Source: Nonomuraea africana
GTDB taxonomy: Bacteria; Actinomycetota; Actinomycetes; Streptosporangiales; Streptosporangiaceae
Length of the DNA: 64,000 nucleotides
Direction: 5' to 3'
NCBI RefSeq assembly: GCF_014873535.1
Contig: NZ_JADBEF010000001.1
Coordinates: 2,356,001 to 2,420,000, forward strand
Made by a program: the position numbers and the translations under genes. The notes under the pieces were generated by a model. That model was given only the letters and a program-made list of their open reading frames with translations. It searched no databases and was not told the DNA's origin. Shown in pieces: positions 17,270 to 26,629 of the stretch; the first letter of the stretch is position 1, and each line of letters starts with the position of its first letter.

Positions 17270-17273
17270 AATA

Positions 17274-17320
17274 ATCAGGAAGCCTGCCTGATATCTCTTT
17301 CCATCAGGAAGCCTGCCTGT
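17274..17320. promoter_or_regulatory. Two tandem ROK-type operators
   Basis: ATCAGGAAGCCTGCCTG is repeated at 17274-17290 and 17303-17319, 29 bp apart. Each copy has AGG-n7-CCT dyad symmetry (copy 1 is fully ATCAGG/CCTGAT, 17274-17292). They fill the whole 64-bp gap between the ROK and MFS starts, so one regulator could close both promoters. The layout resembles sites of actinobacterial ROK/XylR repressors. Confidence 0.7.
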
Positions 17321-17333
17321 TAATTTCTGCGGT

Positions 17334-18503
17334 GTGACGAACCACCGCGCCATCGCGCTTGTCTTCGCCGTTCACGGAGCGGTCGCGGGCACCCTGTCGA
17401 CCCGCATCCCCTGGCTGCAGGAACACCTCGACCTGACCCCCGACGTGCTCGGGCTGATCCTGCTCTGCCAGCCGGTCGGCGCCTTCGTGGCGATGCCCAT
17501 GGCCGGCCGGCTGGCCCATCGCCTCGGCGGGCGCACGGCGACCAGGCTCATGCTCGCCCTCTGGTGCGCCTGCCTCGCCCTGCCCGCGCTGGCGCCCTCG
17601 CCGCCGTGGCTGGCCGCGATCTTCCTGCTGTACGGCATGGCCGCGGGAACCTGTGACGTGGTCATGAACTCCCAGGCGCTGGTGCTGGAACGGCGCCTCG
17701 GCCGCTCCATCATCGCCGGGCTGCACGGCATGTGGTGCGTGGGCAGCCTCGCGGCGGGCGGCGTGGGCGTGCTGGCGGCCCACCTCGGCATCGACGCCCG
17801 CGTGCACCTGGCGGTCGTCTCGGCGGTCCTGCTGGTGGTGGGCGGCTTGGCCGGGCGGGGGCTGGCGGCGAACGAGTCCAGCGAGGGCGTCCCGGCACCG
17901 CGCCGGTTCGCGCTTCCCTCGCGCGCCATCCTCGCGGTCGGGCTGGTCGGCTTCTGCGGCACGTTCGCCGAAGGGGCCTCGGCGAACTGGGCGGCCGTCT
18001 ACGTGACCGCGGTCGCCTCGGCGGGCCCCGGCGTCGCGGCGGCGACGTACACCGTCTTCATGCTCTGCATGGCCGCGACGCGGCTGGTCGGCGACCGGTT
18101 CGTGCGGTGGATGGGAGCGGTCGCCGTGGTCAGGGGCGGCGGGATCGTGGCCGTGGCGGGCGGCGTGCTGGTGGTGGCAGGACGGACGCCCTGGGTGTGC
18201 ATGGCGGGCTTCGCCCTGGTCGGCGTGGGTGTGGCGGTCGTCGTGCCGCTCGTCTTCGCCGCCGCGGGCGGCGCGGGCGTCACGCCGGGCGAGGGGGTGG
18301 CGGGGGTGGCCACGATCACCTACCTGTCCGGGCTGATCGCGCCCGCGGTGACGGGGTGGGCGGCGGGCGCGCTGTCCTACCCGGCGGCGTTCGCGATGAT
18401 CACCGCGATCGTGGCGGGGATGACGCTGCTCGCGGGGGCGCTGCGACCCCGTCCGGCGGGCGCGGTCGCGCAGGACAGGCAGCTCGAGCCGATGGCGGGC
18501 TGA
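17334..18503 (+). CDS. MFS transporter
   Basis: A 389-residue, 12-helix major-facilitator transporter. The N-half has the loop 2-3 motif GRLAHRLGGRTATRL after the second helix, and the second half mirrors it with GDRFVRWMG. Overall the pattern is like the YbjJ / sugar-permease group. Its partner is the divergent ROK regulator, whose operators cover its promoter, so a sugar substrate is likely. The GTG start stands 14 bp after the second operator and has no Shine-Dalgarno; translation may be leaderless. Confidence 0.82.
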   Translation: MTNHRAIALVFAVHGAVAGTLSTRIPWLQEHLDLTPDVLGLILLCQPVGAFVAMPMAGRLAHRLGGRTATRLMLALWCACLALPALAPSPPWLAAIFLLYGMAAGTCDVVMNSQALVLERRLGRSIIAGLHGMWCVGSLAAGGVGVLAAHLGIDARVHLAVVSAVLLVVGGLAGRGLAANESSEGVPAPRRFALPSRAILAVGLVGFCGTFAEGASANWAAVYVTAVASAGPGVAAATYTVFMLCMAATRLVGDRFVRWMGAVAVVRGGGIVAVAGGVLVVAGRTPWVCMAGFALVGVGVAVVVPLVFAAAGGAGVTPGEGVAGVATITYLSGLIAPAVTGWAAGALSYPAAFAMITAIVAGMTLLAGALRPRPAGAVAQDRQLEPMAG

Positions 18504-18522
18504 GCCCTCGAATGTGCCGCCG

Positions 18523-19641
18523 TCAGGCGACGCCGAGGTCGTGGCGCAGCGCCACCACCGCCGCCCCCCTGGCCCACTCGGTGAACGCGAAAGGCTGCAC
18601 CCGCACCTCCACCGGCTCGCTGGTCCAGTGGGTGTGCTCGCCCAGCGCCGCCTCGAACGCCGCCGCGCACACCTCGTGCATGTGCACCGTCTCGCCCGAC
18701 AGCACCACCACCTCGGGCCCGATGAGGTTGGCGATCGTGGCCACGATCCGGCCCAGCGCGAGGCCCGCCTCGTCGAAGATCCGCCTGGCCACCGGGTCGC
18801 CCTGCCTGGCCAGGTCGAGCGCCTGGTCGAAGGTGAGCGTGGGACGGTCGAGCGCGGCTCTGGCCGTCCGCCTGATCGACGGCGCGGCCAGGTAGGCGCG
18901 GGCGCAGCCACGGTGGCCGCGCTCGCAGATCGGCCCCCTGTCGTCGATGGCCAGGTGGCCGATCTGCCCGCTCACCCCTGCCGTGCCCGCGACCAGCCGG
19001 TTGTCGACCACGATCCCGCAGCCGAGGCCCTCTCCCATGGTGACCAGGGCGAAGGTCTCGCGCCCCGCCGCCGCGCCGAACCAGTGCACCGCCGCCGTCA
19101 GTGCCCGCACGTCGTTCTCCAGGACGGCGGGCAGCCCGGTCGCCACCGCCACCAGCTCGGCCAGTGGGACGTCGCGCCAGCCGAGGAAGGGCGAGTGGCG
19201 GACCAGCGCGTCGGCGCGCGAGACGGGACCGGCCAGGCTGACCCCCACCGCGGCGGGCGGCTCGCCACCCGACAGCAGCGTCACCGCCTCGGCGATCCTG
19301 GCGACCACCCGCGGCACCTCGTGGCCGTCGAGCGGCAGCCGTACCTCGGCGGTGACCGCGCCGCCCAGGTCGGCGCGGACCGCGAACAGCTCCGAGCCGG
19401 TCAGCTTGACCCCCGCGTACGCGCGGCGCGCGGGGTCGACGCGCAGCGGCACCGAGGGCCGCCCGGGCACCCCGGACGGGCCCGGCTCCTCCACCAGGAA
19501 GCCCTCGGCGAGCAGCGGCCTGGTCAGTTTCGTCAGCACCGAGGGCGACAGCTCCAGCCGCCTGGCCACCTCGGCCCTGGACAGCGGCCCGCGCACGAGC
19601 AACTCCACGAAGACCGCGCGGGCGGCGGGCGAGAGATTCAT
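18523..19641 (-). CDS. ROK-family regulator of the alpha-galactosidase gene
   Basis: A 372-residue ROK repressor. The winged helix begins at ARAVFVELLVRGPLSRAEVARRL and continues with SPSVLTKLTRPLL. The sugar-binding half has VGVSLAGPVSR, LENDVRALTAAVHWFGAAAG, VTMGEGLGCGIV, the conserved GQIGHLAIDD and a zinc-type ICERGHRGCAR motif. It is divergent from a GH36 alpha-galactosidase with a 66-bp gap that contains an inverted repeat. I infer it represses that enzyme and itself, with galactose or a galactoside as signal. Confidence 0.87.
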   Translation of the reverse strand: MNLSPAARAVFVELLVRGPLSRAEVARRLELSPSVLTKLTRPLLAEGFLVEEPGPSGVPGRPSVPLRVDPARRAYAGVKLTGSELFAVRADLGGAVTAEVRLPLDGHEVPRVVARIAEAVTLLSGGEPPAAVGVSLAGPVSRADALVRHSPFLGWRDVPLAELVAVATGLPAVLENDVRALTAAVHWFGAAAGRETFALVTMGEGLGCGIVVDNRLVAGTAGVSGQIGHLAIDDRGPICERGHRGCARAYLAAPSIRRTARAALDRPTLTFDQALDLARQGDPVARRIFDEAGLALGRIVATIANLIGPEVVVLSGETVHMHEVCAAAFEAALGEHTHWTSEPVEVRVQPFAFTEWARGAAVVALRHDLGVA

Positions 19642-19648
19642 GAGGTGA

Positions 19649-19700
19649 ACAAACCTCCCCTCTGGCGACAGACGATGGGATCTGTTCTCATGGGGTTTGT
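19649..19700. promoter_or_regulatory. Operator between ROK regulator and alpha-galactosidase
   Basis: ACAAACC (19649-19655) and GGTTTGT (19694-19700) are perfectly complementary, 38 bp apart. The first overlaps a second dyad, GAGGT/ACCTC, next to the regulator start. The layout can place one repressor at each promoter. Confidence 0.5.
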
Positions 19701-19707
19701 GTCTAGC

Positions 19708-21816
19708 GTGAATATACTCCGGGTGGGCGACAGCGCGTGGGCGGCTGTCACGCAGAGTTCCGCTTTCGTCTTCGGCCTCGAGGCCGCGGGCGAGGACAGC
19801 CGCGTCGTGCAGTGGTACTGGGGCCCGAGGCTGCCCGACGAGGCGCTGGCCGAGGTGGTCCGGCAGGCGCCGAGGCGTGTCCACTCCGGCTTCCACGACC
19901 CGCGCGACGTGGACGAGTTGCTGCCGGTCGAGGGCGGCAGGCGCTGGGGCGTGCCGTCGTTGCAGGTGACCTACGAGGGCGGGGTCCGCTCGGTCGAGCT
20001 GACGTTCGCCGAGGCCGTGGTGTCCGGCTCGGAGATCGAGCTGGTGCTGCGCGACCCGCTGGGGCTGAGAGTGGGGCTGCACGTCAGGGTGGCGTCCGAG
20101 GTCGTCGAGCGGTGGGTCAGCCTGACCAACGAGGGCGCCCACGCCGTACGGCTCGGCAGGGTCGACTCGGGCAGCTGGGTGATCCCCGAGCGGGCCGGCT
20201 ACCGCTACACCGGGGTGGCGGGGGCGTGGGCGCAGGAGACCCAGTTGCACCGGGCCGAGCTGGCGGTGGGCGAGACCACCTTCACCAGCAGGACCGGCAC
20301 CACCTCGCACCGCGCCAACCCATGGATCATGATCGACGCCGGCGACGCCACCGAGGAGCTGGGCGAGGTCTGGACCGTCGCGCTGGCCTGGAGCGGCTCG
20401 TGGCGGCTGACCGCGCAGCGCCGTCCCGAGGGAGACGTCGCCGTCACCGCCGGATTCGGGCACGACGGCCCCACCTGGCCGCTGGCACCCGGAGAGAGCC
20501 TGGTCACTCCGCCGGTTCTCGGCCTGCACACCACGGGCGGGTACGGCGCGGCGAGCAGGGCCTGGCACGACTACGCCCGCCACCACGTGCTCCCCACGCC
20601 GTTCGAGGAGCGGCCGGTCCTCTACAACTCCTGGGAGGCGACCTGGTTCGACGTGCACGAGGAGGGCCAGATCGAGCTCGCCCGCCGGGCCGCCGACCTG
20701 GGCGTGGAGCTGTTCGTGGTGGACGACGGCTGGTTCGGCGGGCGCGTCGACGACCGGCGGGGGCTCGGCGACTGGTGGCCCAACCCCGACCGCTTCCCCA
20801 ACGGCCTGTCCAAGCTCTTCGGCACCGTCCGCGAACTCGGCATGCGGGCCGGTCTCTGGGTCGAGCCCGAGATGGTCAACCCCGACAGCGACCTCTACCG
20901 CGAGCACCCCGACTGGGTCCTGCACTACCCGGGCCGCCGCCGTGACACGCTGCGCCACCAGCTCGTGCTCAACTACGGCCGCGCCGACGTGCGGGCGTGG
21001 GCGATCGGCTGGCTGTCGGGGCTGGTGTCGGAGTACGGGCTCGACTACTTCAAGTGGGACATGAACCGCAGCTTCACCCAGGCGGGCTGGCCCGAGGCGG
21101 GGGAGCGGGCCGACCTGCTCTGGATCGAGCACACCCGCGGCGTCTACGCCGTCATGGACATCCTGCGCGAGCGCCATCCCGGCCTGCGCGTCGAGTCGTG
21201 CTCGGGCGGCGGCGGCCGCGTCGACTTCGGCATCCTGCGCCGCACCGACGAGGTGTGGACCTCCGACAACACCGACGCCCGCGACCGGCAGACCATCCAG
21301 GACGGCTTCTCCTACCTCTATCCCGCCAGCGTGATGTCGGCGTGGGTCACCGACAGCCCCAACCCGCACACCCGCCGAGAGGTGCCGCTCGCCTACCGCT
21401 TCCACGTGGCCATGGCCGGGGCGCTGGGCATCGGCGGCGACCTGACCAGGTGGTCCGCCGAGGAGCTGGAGCAGGCCCGCGAGCTGATCGCCGCCTACAA
21501 GGCGGTCAGGCCCGTCATCCAGCACGGCCGCCAGTACCGCCTGGCCGGCCACCCCGGCGTCACCGCCTCGGCCGTGCAGTACGTCCACGAGGACCGGGTG
21601 GTCGTGCTCGCCTACCATCCCTTCGCCCTGGCCAAGCAGCCCCCTCGCAGGGTACGGCTGGCGGGGCTCGACCCCGCCGCGCGCTACGAGAGCGCCTGCG
21701 GCGAGCGGTGGCACGGGCAGACGCTCATGTCGCACGGCCTCGACCTGCCGACCTGGTTCATGAACGGCCCCGACTATCGCAGCGAGATGGTGGTACTGCG
21801 CCGCGTCAGCGGATAG
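19708..21816 (+). CDS. Alpha-galactosidase, GH36
   Basis: A 702-residue GH36 enzyme that removes terminal alpha-galactose from raffinose-type sugars or galactomannan fragments. It has the N-terminal beta-supersandwich, the WYNSWEATWF-like strand (VLYNSWEATWFDVHE), FVVDDGWFGGR, GLWVEPEMVNPDS, the nucleophile Asp451 in YFKWDMNR, ESCSGGGGRVD and the acid/base Asp520 in TSDNTDA. There is no signal peptide, so it works in the cytoplasm. The start is uncertain among ATG 19690, GTG 19708 and GTG 19723; 19708 leaves the operator outside the gene. It is controlled most likely by the divergent ROK protein. Confidence 0.92.
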   Translation: MNILRVGDSAWAAVTQSSAFVFGLEAAGEDSRVVQWYWGPRLPDEALAEVVRQAPRRVHSGFHDPRDVDELLPVEGGRRWGVPSLQVTYEGGVRSVELTFAEAVVSGSEIELVLRDPLGLRVGLHVRVASEVVERWVSLTNEGAHAVRLGRVDSGSWVIPERAGYRYTGVAGAWAQETQLHRAELAVGETTFTSRTGTTSHRANPWIMIDAGDATEELGEVWTVALAWSGSWRLTAQRRPEGDVAVTAGFGHDGPTWPLAPGESLVTPPVLGLHTTGGYGAASRAWHDYARHHVLPTPFEERPVLYNSWEATWFDVHEEGQIELARRAADLGVELFVVDDGWFGGRVDDRRGLGDWWPNPDRFPNGLSKLFGTVRELGMRAGLWVEPEMVNPDSDLYREHPDWVLHYPGRRRDTLRHQLVLNYGRADVRAWAIGWLSGLVSEYGLDYFKWDMNRSFTQAGWPEAGERADLLWIEHTRGVYAVMDILRERHPGLRVESCSGGGGRVDFGILRRTDEVWTSDNTDARDRQTIQDGFSYLYPASVMSAWVTDSPNPHTRREVPLAYRFHVAMAGALGIGGDLTRWSAEELEQARELIAAYKAVRPVIQHGRQYRLAGHPGVTASAVQYVHEDRVVVLAYHPFALAKQPPRRVRLAGLDPAARYESACGERWHGQTLMSHGLDLPTWFMNGPDYRSEMVVLRRVSG

Positions 21817-21826
21817 AGATGACGGT

Positions 21827-22189
21827 ATGGACATCATGGAGCTGGTGGAGAAGACCAAGGACGGGGCCACGGTCCAGCGCGTCTTCGGCGAGCCGATCAC
21901 CCAGGGCGACGTGACGGTCATCCCCGTCGCCAGGATCGCCCAGGGCGGCGGTGGCGGAGGGGGCAAGTCGGAGGGCGAGTCGCCCAGCCAGGGCTCGGGC
22001 GGCGGCTACGGCCTCGGCGCGTCCCCCGCGGGCGTGTACGTCATCAAGAACGGCGAGGTCCGCTGGCAGCCCGCGATCGACGTGAACCGCATCGTGCTCG
22101 GCGGCCAGGTCGTGGCCGTCGTGCTGCTGCTCACGATCAGGGCCGTGGTCAAGCGCTGGCGAAAGGGGCGCCGTTCGGGGCGGCGCTGA
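21827..22189 (+). CDS. GerW/YtfJ-family spore protein
   Basis: A 120-residue protein beginning MDIMELVEKTKDGATVQRVFGEPI, the usual start of the sporulation protein YtfJ (GerW) family. GDVTVIPVARIAQGGGGGGG and GLGASPAGVYVIKNGEVRW follow, with one C-terminal hydrophobic segment and a basic tail. In streptomycetes GerW is needed for normal spore germination. It follows the alpha-galactosidase by 10 bp on the same strand, but I see no functional tie. Its presence supports a sporulating host. Confidence 0.85.
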   Translation: MDIMELVEKTKDGATVQRVFGEPITQGDVTVIPVARIAQGGGGGGGKSEGESPSQGSGGGYGLGASPAGVYVIKNGEVRWQPAIDVNRIVLGGQVVAVVLLLTIRAVVKRWRKGRRSGRR

Positions 22190-22269
22190 TCGTCCTCGGC
22201 GTGCGGCTGGCCACCTCGACCATGCCGTAGGTCTCCCGTGCCCAGCCGCCTCGCCTCAGGGCTAAGGCG

Positions 22270-22962
22270 TCAGCCGGGCCGGCCCGCGACGCCTGCGCGC
22301 ACGGTGCCGCCGGGCGCCGTCGCGCCGTGGGCCCGCGGGTGGGCGCGGGGCATCATCGCCTGGCACTCGGCGATCGCGGCGACCAGGAGCTCGCGGAGCA
22401 TCCCGTCCGGATCGGGGATGCACGCCTGCGCGATGCCCACCACGGACAGCTGCACCGCGTTGGGCGCGGCGTACCTGCGGAAGCCCTTCTCGGTGATCTT
22501 CTGGGCGCGGCTGAACCGCCGGGCGGATTCGGCGGCGTGCGGCGCCTGGGCGAAGGCCCACCTGCTGCGCTCCTCCAGCGTCGCGGGCCTGCCGTCCAGC
22601 CGGGCCAGCATCTCCTCGGCGGCGAGCACCGACACGGCCAGCGCGAGCTGCCGGTCGGCGGCGGCCACGGGCAGCGCGGTGGTCGCCGCGCGCAGGGCCA
22701 GCCTGGCGTCGATCCGCAGGTCGTCACCGGTCAGTCCGATGATCGAGGGAACCAGCGGGACGAGTTCGCTCCTGCTCTCGTCGCTGGTGTGGTCGTTGAC
22801 CAGGCGGGCCAGGCCCGCGAGGAGCGGGTGTGTGCACGCGGGATGGTCGCTCCACCGCTCGCCCGCCAGGTAGGAGGCCAGCTCCATGAAGCAGGCGCCC
22901 TTGCGCGGGTTACGGTGCCTGCCTCGCGACAGGATCGGCATGTGATCGTACAGAGTGTCCAC
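22270..22962 (-). CDS. Conserved hypothetical actinobacterial protein
   Basis: A 230-residue predicted soluble, mostly helical protein; I do not recognise a characterised family. Near the N-terminus is a Cys/His-bearing stretch (RNPRKGACFMELASYLAGERW, then DHPACTHPLLAGLARLVND). This looks like a real domain rather than random sequence. GTG 22962 has TGGAG 5 nt upstream. It converges with the GerW gene and is divergent from the large secreted protein at 23099. Confidence 0.65.
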   Translation of the reverse strand: MDTLYDHMPILSRGRHRNPRKGACFMELASYLAGERWSDHPACTHPLLAGLARLVNDHTSDESRSELVPLVPSIIGLTGDDLRIDARLALRAATTALPVAAADRQLALAVSVLAAEEMLARLDGRPATLEERSRWAFAQAPHAAESARRFSRAQKITEKGFRRYAAPNAVQLSVVGIAQACIPDPDGMLRELLVAAIAECQAMMPRAHPRAHGATAPGGTVRAGVAGRPG

Positions 22963-23098
22963 GGCTGCTCCACGCGTTCTGCGCTGATCTGCCCTTTCAG
23001 TCTGCGTTCCCGTCTACCCGAAAGCCAGGGGTTAAGGCGTGACCTCGGCGATCCCGTCCCAGCTCAGCTGAAATTATCTTTTAGTTCATCGTAAAGTC

Positions 23099-26000
23099 TT
23101 GAAAATTGTCACCACTGCGCGATTGAGTTCGGTCGTGCAGACCCTCCGCTACGTGGCCTCCGCCGCGCTCGCCTTAGCTTTCATCAGCGCCCCCGCGCAG
23201 GCTGATCCGCCCGTTCCCGCAGAGGACGCGCCCGCCGCGTCGTCCTACAGGTCCGACTCCACGCTGCTGCTCAACGCCCCCGCGGGGCGGACGCTGGAGA
23301 CGGCCAAGAAGGTCCGGCCCGTCGCGCCGGGCATCACGCTCACCTCCTTCGACCGCTTCAACGCCGCCGGATGGCTGCGCGCCGACGCGCTGTCGGCCGA
23401 CCTGTCGGGCGGCGTCACCACCGGCTACCTCAACTCGGGCGAGGTGTCGAAGACCGAGCCGCTGTCGGGGCCCGCCGGACGGGCACGCGCGGTGGCCGCG
23501 GTCAACGGCGACTTCTTCGACATCAACCGCTCCGGCGCGGCCCTCGGCGTCGGCGTGAAGGACGGCGAGCTCGTCCAGTCGCCCGTCCAGGGCTGGAACA
23601 ACGCCGTCGCGCTCAACGAGGGCGTGGGCCGCGTCCTTCAGATGCACTTCGAGGGCAGCGCCACCCCCTCGGGCGGCGCGCCGATCACGATCACGCAGTT
23701 CAACCAGCTCGTCCAGACCGGCGGCGTCGGCCTGTTCACCCCGCTGTGGGGCTCCTACCGGCGCTCGGACGCCGCCAAGGTGACCGAAGTGGTGCTCGTG
23801 GACGGCGCGGTCACCGAGGTCCGCACCGGCGCCGGCCAGGGACCCATCCCGGCGGGCACCACGATCCTGGTCGGCAGGGAGGCGGGCGCCGACGCGCTGG
23901 CCGCGCTGAAGGCGGGCGACCGCGTTGAGGTAAAGTACCAGCCCAAGCCGTCGGACGGCGGCGCCGTCCAGACCGCGCTCGGCGGCAGGAACGTCCTGGT
24001 CAAGGACGGCAAGGCGCAGCCCTTCACCGACACCGACAGCCACCCGCGCACCTCGGTCGGCTTCTCCGCCGACGGCAGGAAGATGTACCTGCTCACGGTG
24101 GACGGCCGCCAAGCCGACAGCCGCGGCGTCACGCTCGGCGAGCTGGCCGCGCTGATGGCCGACCTCGGCGCCCACAACGCCCTCGAACTCGACGGCGGCG
24201 GCTCCTCCACGATGCTGGCCCGCGAGCCGGGCGCGCCGGCGGTGCAGGTCGAGAACAGCCCGTCCGACGGCGGCGAGCGCCACGTCCCCAACGGCCTGGC
24301 CCTCTACGCCCCGCAGGGCAGCGGGAGGCTGGAGGGCTTCTGGCTCGAGACCGCCAGCGACCCGGCCAAGGCGCCGGGCGTCGGACCCGTCGCCGGTGGC
24401 CGTCCCGAGCGGGTCTTCCCCGGCCTCACCCGGCGGCTGACCGCCGCCGGATACGACGAGACGTACGGCCCGGCCGAGGGCGCCCCCAACTGGCACGCCG
24501 ACCACGGCCACATCAGCAAGGACGGCGTCTTCCGCGCCATGCTGCCCGGCACGGCCACGGTCAAGGCCACCAAGAGCGGGGCGAAGGGCAGCATCGAGCT
24601 GACCGTGCTCCAGCCGCTGACCCGCCTGGGCGCCACCAAGGACAGGGTGGGGCTGGCGGCCGCCGACGCGACGGGCACGTTCGGCGTCGTCGGCTACGAC
24701 CGCAACGGCAACTCCGCCCCCATCGAGCCCGGCGATCTCAAGCTCGACTACGACGCCTCCCTGCTGTCCGTCACCCCCGCCCAGCACGGCTACTTCACCG
24801 TCAAGGCGCTCAAGGGCGCGGGCTCGGGCCTGATCACCGCCCGCGTGGGCGCGCTGACCGTGGCCGTGCCCGTGACGGTCGGGTTCGAGGATGTCGCGGT
24901 CGCCGACTTCGAGAACGCCGCGTCGTGGACCTTCGCCGCCGCCCGCGCGACCGGGTCGCTGTCGGCCGGTCCAGGGCAGAGCGGCGGCGGGCTCAAGCTC
25001 GCCTACGACTTCACCCAGTCGACGGCCACCCGCGCCGCGTACGCCTCGCCGCCGCAGCAGCTCGTGGTGCCGGGCCAGCCGCAGGCGTTCGGCCTGTGGA
25101 TCAACTCCTCGGGCAAGGGGGAGTGGCCCAGCCTCGAGTTCTACGACGGCAACGGGCAGTCGCAGATCCTGCGCGGCCCGTACCTGACCTGGACGGGCTG
25201 GAAGTACGTCGAGTTCGCGGTGCCGCCAGGGGTGAGCTACCCGCTGAAGCTGCGCCGCTTCTACGTCGCCGAGACGCGCGGCGACGCCAAGTACACCAAT
25301 CAGATCACCATCGACGGGCTGGTGGCCAGGGTGTCGCCGACGGTGCAGGCGCCTCCGGTCGCGAAGATCGCCGACCAGGTGGTCAAGCCGACCGTCGCGG
25401 CGATGCCGTGGCGGTTCGCGGTGATGTCCGACGCGCAGTTCGTCGCCAGGCAGCCCGACAGCGACATCGTCAGGAACGCCCGCAGGACGCTGCGCGAGCT
25501 GAAGGCGGCCGACCCCGACTTCCTGCTGATCAACGGCGACCTCGTGGACGAGGCCTCGCCCGAGGACTTCGCGCTGGCCAAGCGGATCCTGGACGAGGAG
25601 CTCGGCGGCGCGCTGCCGTACTACTACGTGCCGGGCAACCACGAGGTGATGGGCGGCAAGATCGACAACTTCAAGGCGGTCTTCGGCGACACCCACCGGG
25701 TCTTCGACCACAAGGGCACGCGGTTCGTCACGCTCGACACCTCGCGGCTGAACCTGCGCGGCGGCGGCTTCGACCAGATCGCCCTGCTGCGCGACCAGCT
25801 GAGCGCGGCGGCGGAGGACGACTCGGTGGGCTCGGTGGTGGTGGTCTTCCACGTGCCGCCGCGCGACCCGACCCCCGGCAAGGGCAGCCAGCTCGGTGAC
25901 AGGAAGGAGGCGGCCCTCGTCGAAGGATGGCTGGCCGACTTCCAGCGCACCACCGGCAAGGGCGCGGCCTACCTCGGCGCGCACGTGGGCACGTTCAACG

Positions 26001-26503
26001 CCGCGCACGTGGACGCCGTGCCGTACTTCATCAACGGCAACTCGGGCAAGAACCCGGCCACGGCCGCAGACGACGGCGGATTCACCGGGTGGTCGCTGTG
26101 GGGCGTGGACCCGGTGACGCCGAAGGAGGCCGAGCACGTGCGGCGCAACTGGTTCGTGGACGCGCCCGACTGGATCGGCGCCCAGGTGCGGCCGCACGTG
26201 GACACCCTGACGCTGACCGCACCCGCCTCGGTGGCCGTGGGCGCGCCAGGGCAGGTGACGGCCTCGCTCAAGCAGGGCGACCGTACGGTGCCCGTGGCCT
26301 ACCCGGTCTCCGCCGAGTGGTCGGGCTCGCCGAACCTGCACCTCGGTCCGGTGCAGCGGGCCAAGCCCTGGCACGTGGCCGCGCTCGACCCCGCCACAGG
26401 GACGCTCACGGCGCTGCGCGACGGGCAGGTGCTGGTCGCGGTGACGGTGAACGGGGTGAAGAAGGAGGCCGCGATCGCCACGTCGGCCCGCGCCGCCGCC
26501 TGA
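23099..26503 (+). CDS. Secreted phosphodiester-glycosidase (NAGPA) / metallophosphoesterase fusion
   Basis: A 1134-residue exported protein. A signal peptide ends near AQA-D (about residue 36). Residues about 120-410 form a phosphodiester glycosidase (NAGPA/DUF2233) domain with AVNGDFFDI, HPRTSVGFSADG and ALELDGGGSSTML. A middle region of Ig-like strands and a carbohydrate-binding-like beta-sandwich follows (about 600-750). From about residue 770 there is a calcineurin-type phosphoesterase with AVMSDAQF, LLINGDLVDE, VPGNHEV and VVVFHVPPRD; the last GxH motif reads GAHVG. A further Ig-like tail ends the protein. It may cleave sugar-phosphate diesters in teichoic-acid-like polymers. TTG 23099 lacks a strong ribosome site; GTG 23135 is possible. 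Confidence 0.83.
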   Translation: MKIVTTARLSSVVQTLRYVASAALALAFISAPAQADPPVPAEDAPAASSYRSDSTLLLNAPAGRTLETAKKVRPVAPGITLTSFDRFNAAGWLRADALSADLSGGVTTGYLNSGEVSKTEPLSGPAGRARAVAAVNGDFFDINRSGAALGVGVKDGELVQSPVQGWNNAVALNEGVGRVLQMHFEGSATPSGGAPITITQFNQLVQTGGVGLFTPLWGSYRRSDAAKVTEVVLVDGAVTEVRTGAGQGPIPAGTTILVGREAGADALAALKAGDRVEVKYQPKPSDGGAVQTALGGRNVLVKDGKAQPFTDTDSHPRTSVGFSADGRKMYLLTVDGRQADSRGVTLGELAALMADLGAHNALELDGGGSSTMLAREPGAPAVQVENSPSDGGERHVPNGLALYAPQGSGRLEGFWLETASDPAKAPGVGPVAGGRPERVFPGLTRRLTAAGYDETYGPAEGAPNWHADHGHISKDGVFRAMLPGTATVKATKSGAKGSIELTVLQPLTRLGATKDRVGLAAADATGTFGVVGYDRNGNSAPIEPGDLKLDYDASLLSVTPAQHGYFTVKALKGAGSGLITARVGALTVAVPVTVGFEDVAVADFENAASWTFAAARATGSLSAGPGQSGGGLKLAYDFTQSTATRAAYASPPQQLVVPGQPQAFGLWINSSGKGEWPSLEFYDGNGQSQILRGPYLTWTGWKYVEFAVPPGVSYPLKLRRFYVAETRGDAKYTNQITIDGLVARVSPTVQAPPVAKIADQVVKPTVAAMPWRFAVMSDAQFVARQPDSDIVRNARRTLRELKAADPDFLLINGDLVDEASPEDFALAKRILDEELGGALPYYYVPGNHEVMGGKIDNFKAVFGDTHRVFDHKGTRFVTLDTSRLNLRGGGFDQIALLRDQLSAAAEDDSVGSVVVVFHVPPRDPTPGKGSQLGDRKEAALVEGWLADFQRTTGKGAAYLGAHVGTFNAAHVDAVPYFINGNSGKNPATAADDGGFTGWSLWGVDPVTPKEAEHVRRNWFVDAPDWIGAQVRPHVDTLTLTAPASVAVGAPGQVTASLKQGDRTVPVAYPVSAEWSGSPNLHLGPVQRAKPWHVAALDPATGTLTALRDGQVLVAVTVNGVKKEAAIATSARAAA

Positions 26504-26536
26504 GCCCGTCTGCCGCCTGACCCCATCTCAGGAGCG

Positions 26537-26586
26537 CGACCCTGAGAAGAGCAGCCGCGAGATCCCGGGCGTTCTTCTCAGGGTCG
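26537..26586. terminator. Long-stem terminator between convergent genes
   Basis: A perfect 14-bp inverted repeat: CGACCCTGAGAAGA (26537-26550) and TCTTCTCAGGGTCG (26573-26586), loop 22 nt. It sits between the secreted fusion gene and the end of the rhamnoside operon, so it can stop transcription from both. Confidence 0.75.
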
Positions 26587-26629
26587 TCGTTCCGAGGAGG
26601 GCGCCCACGTGACCGTCCGGAGCGCGGCG

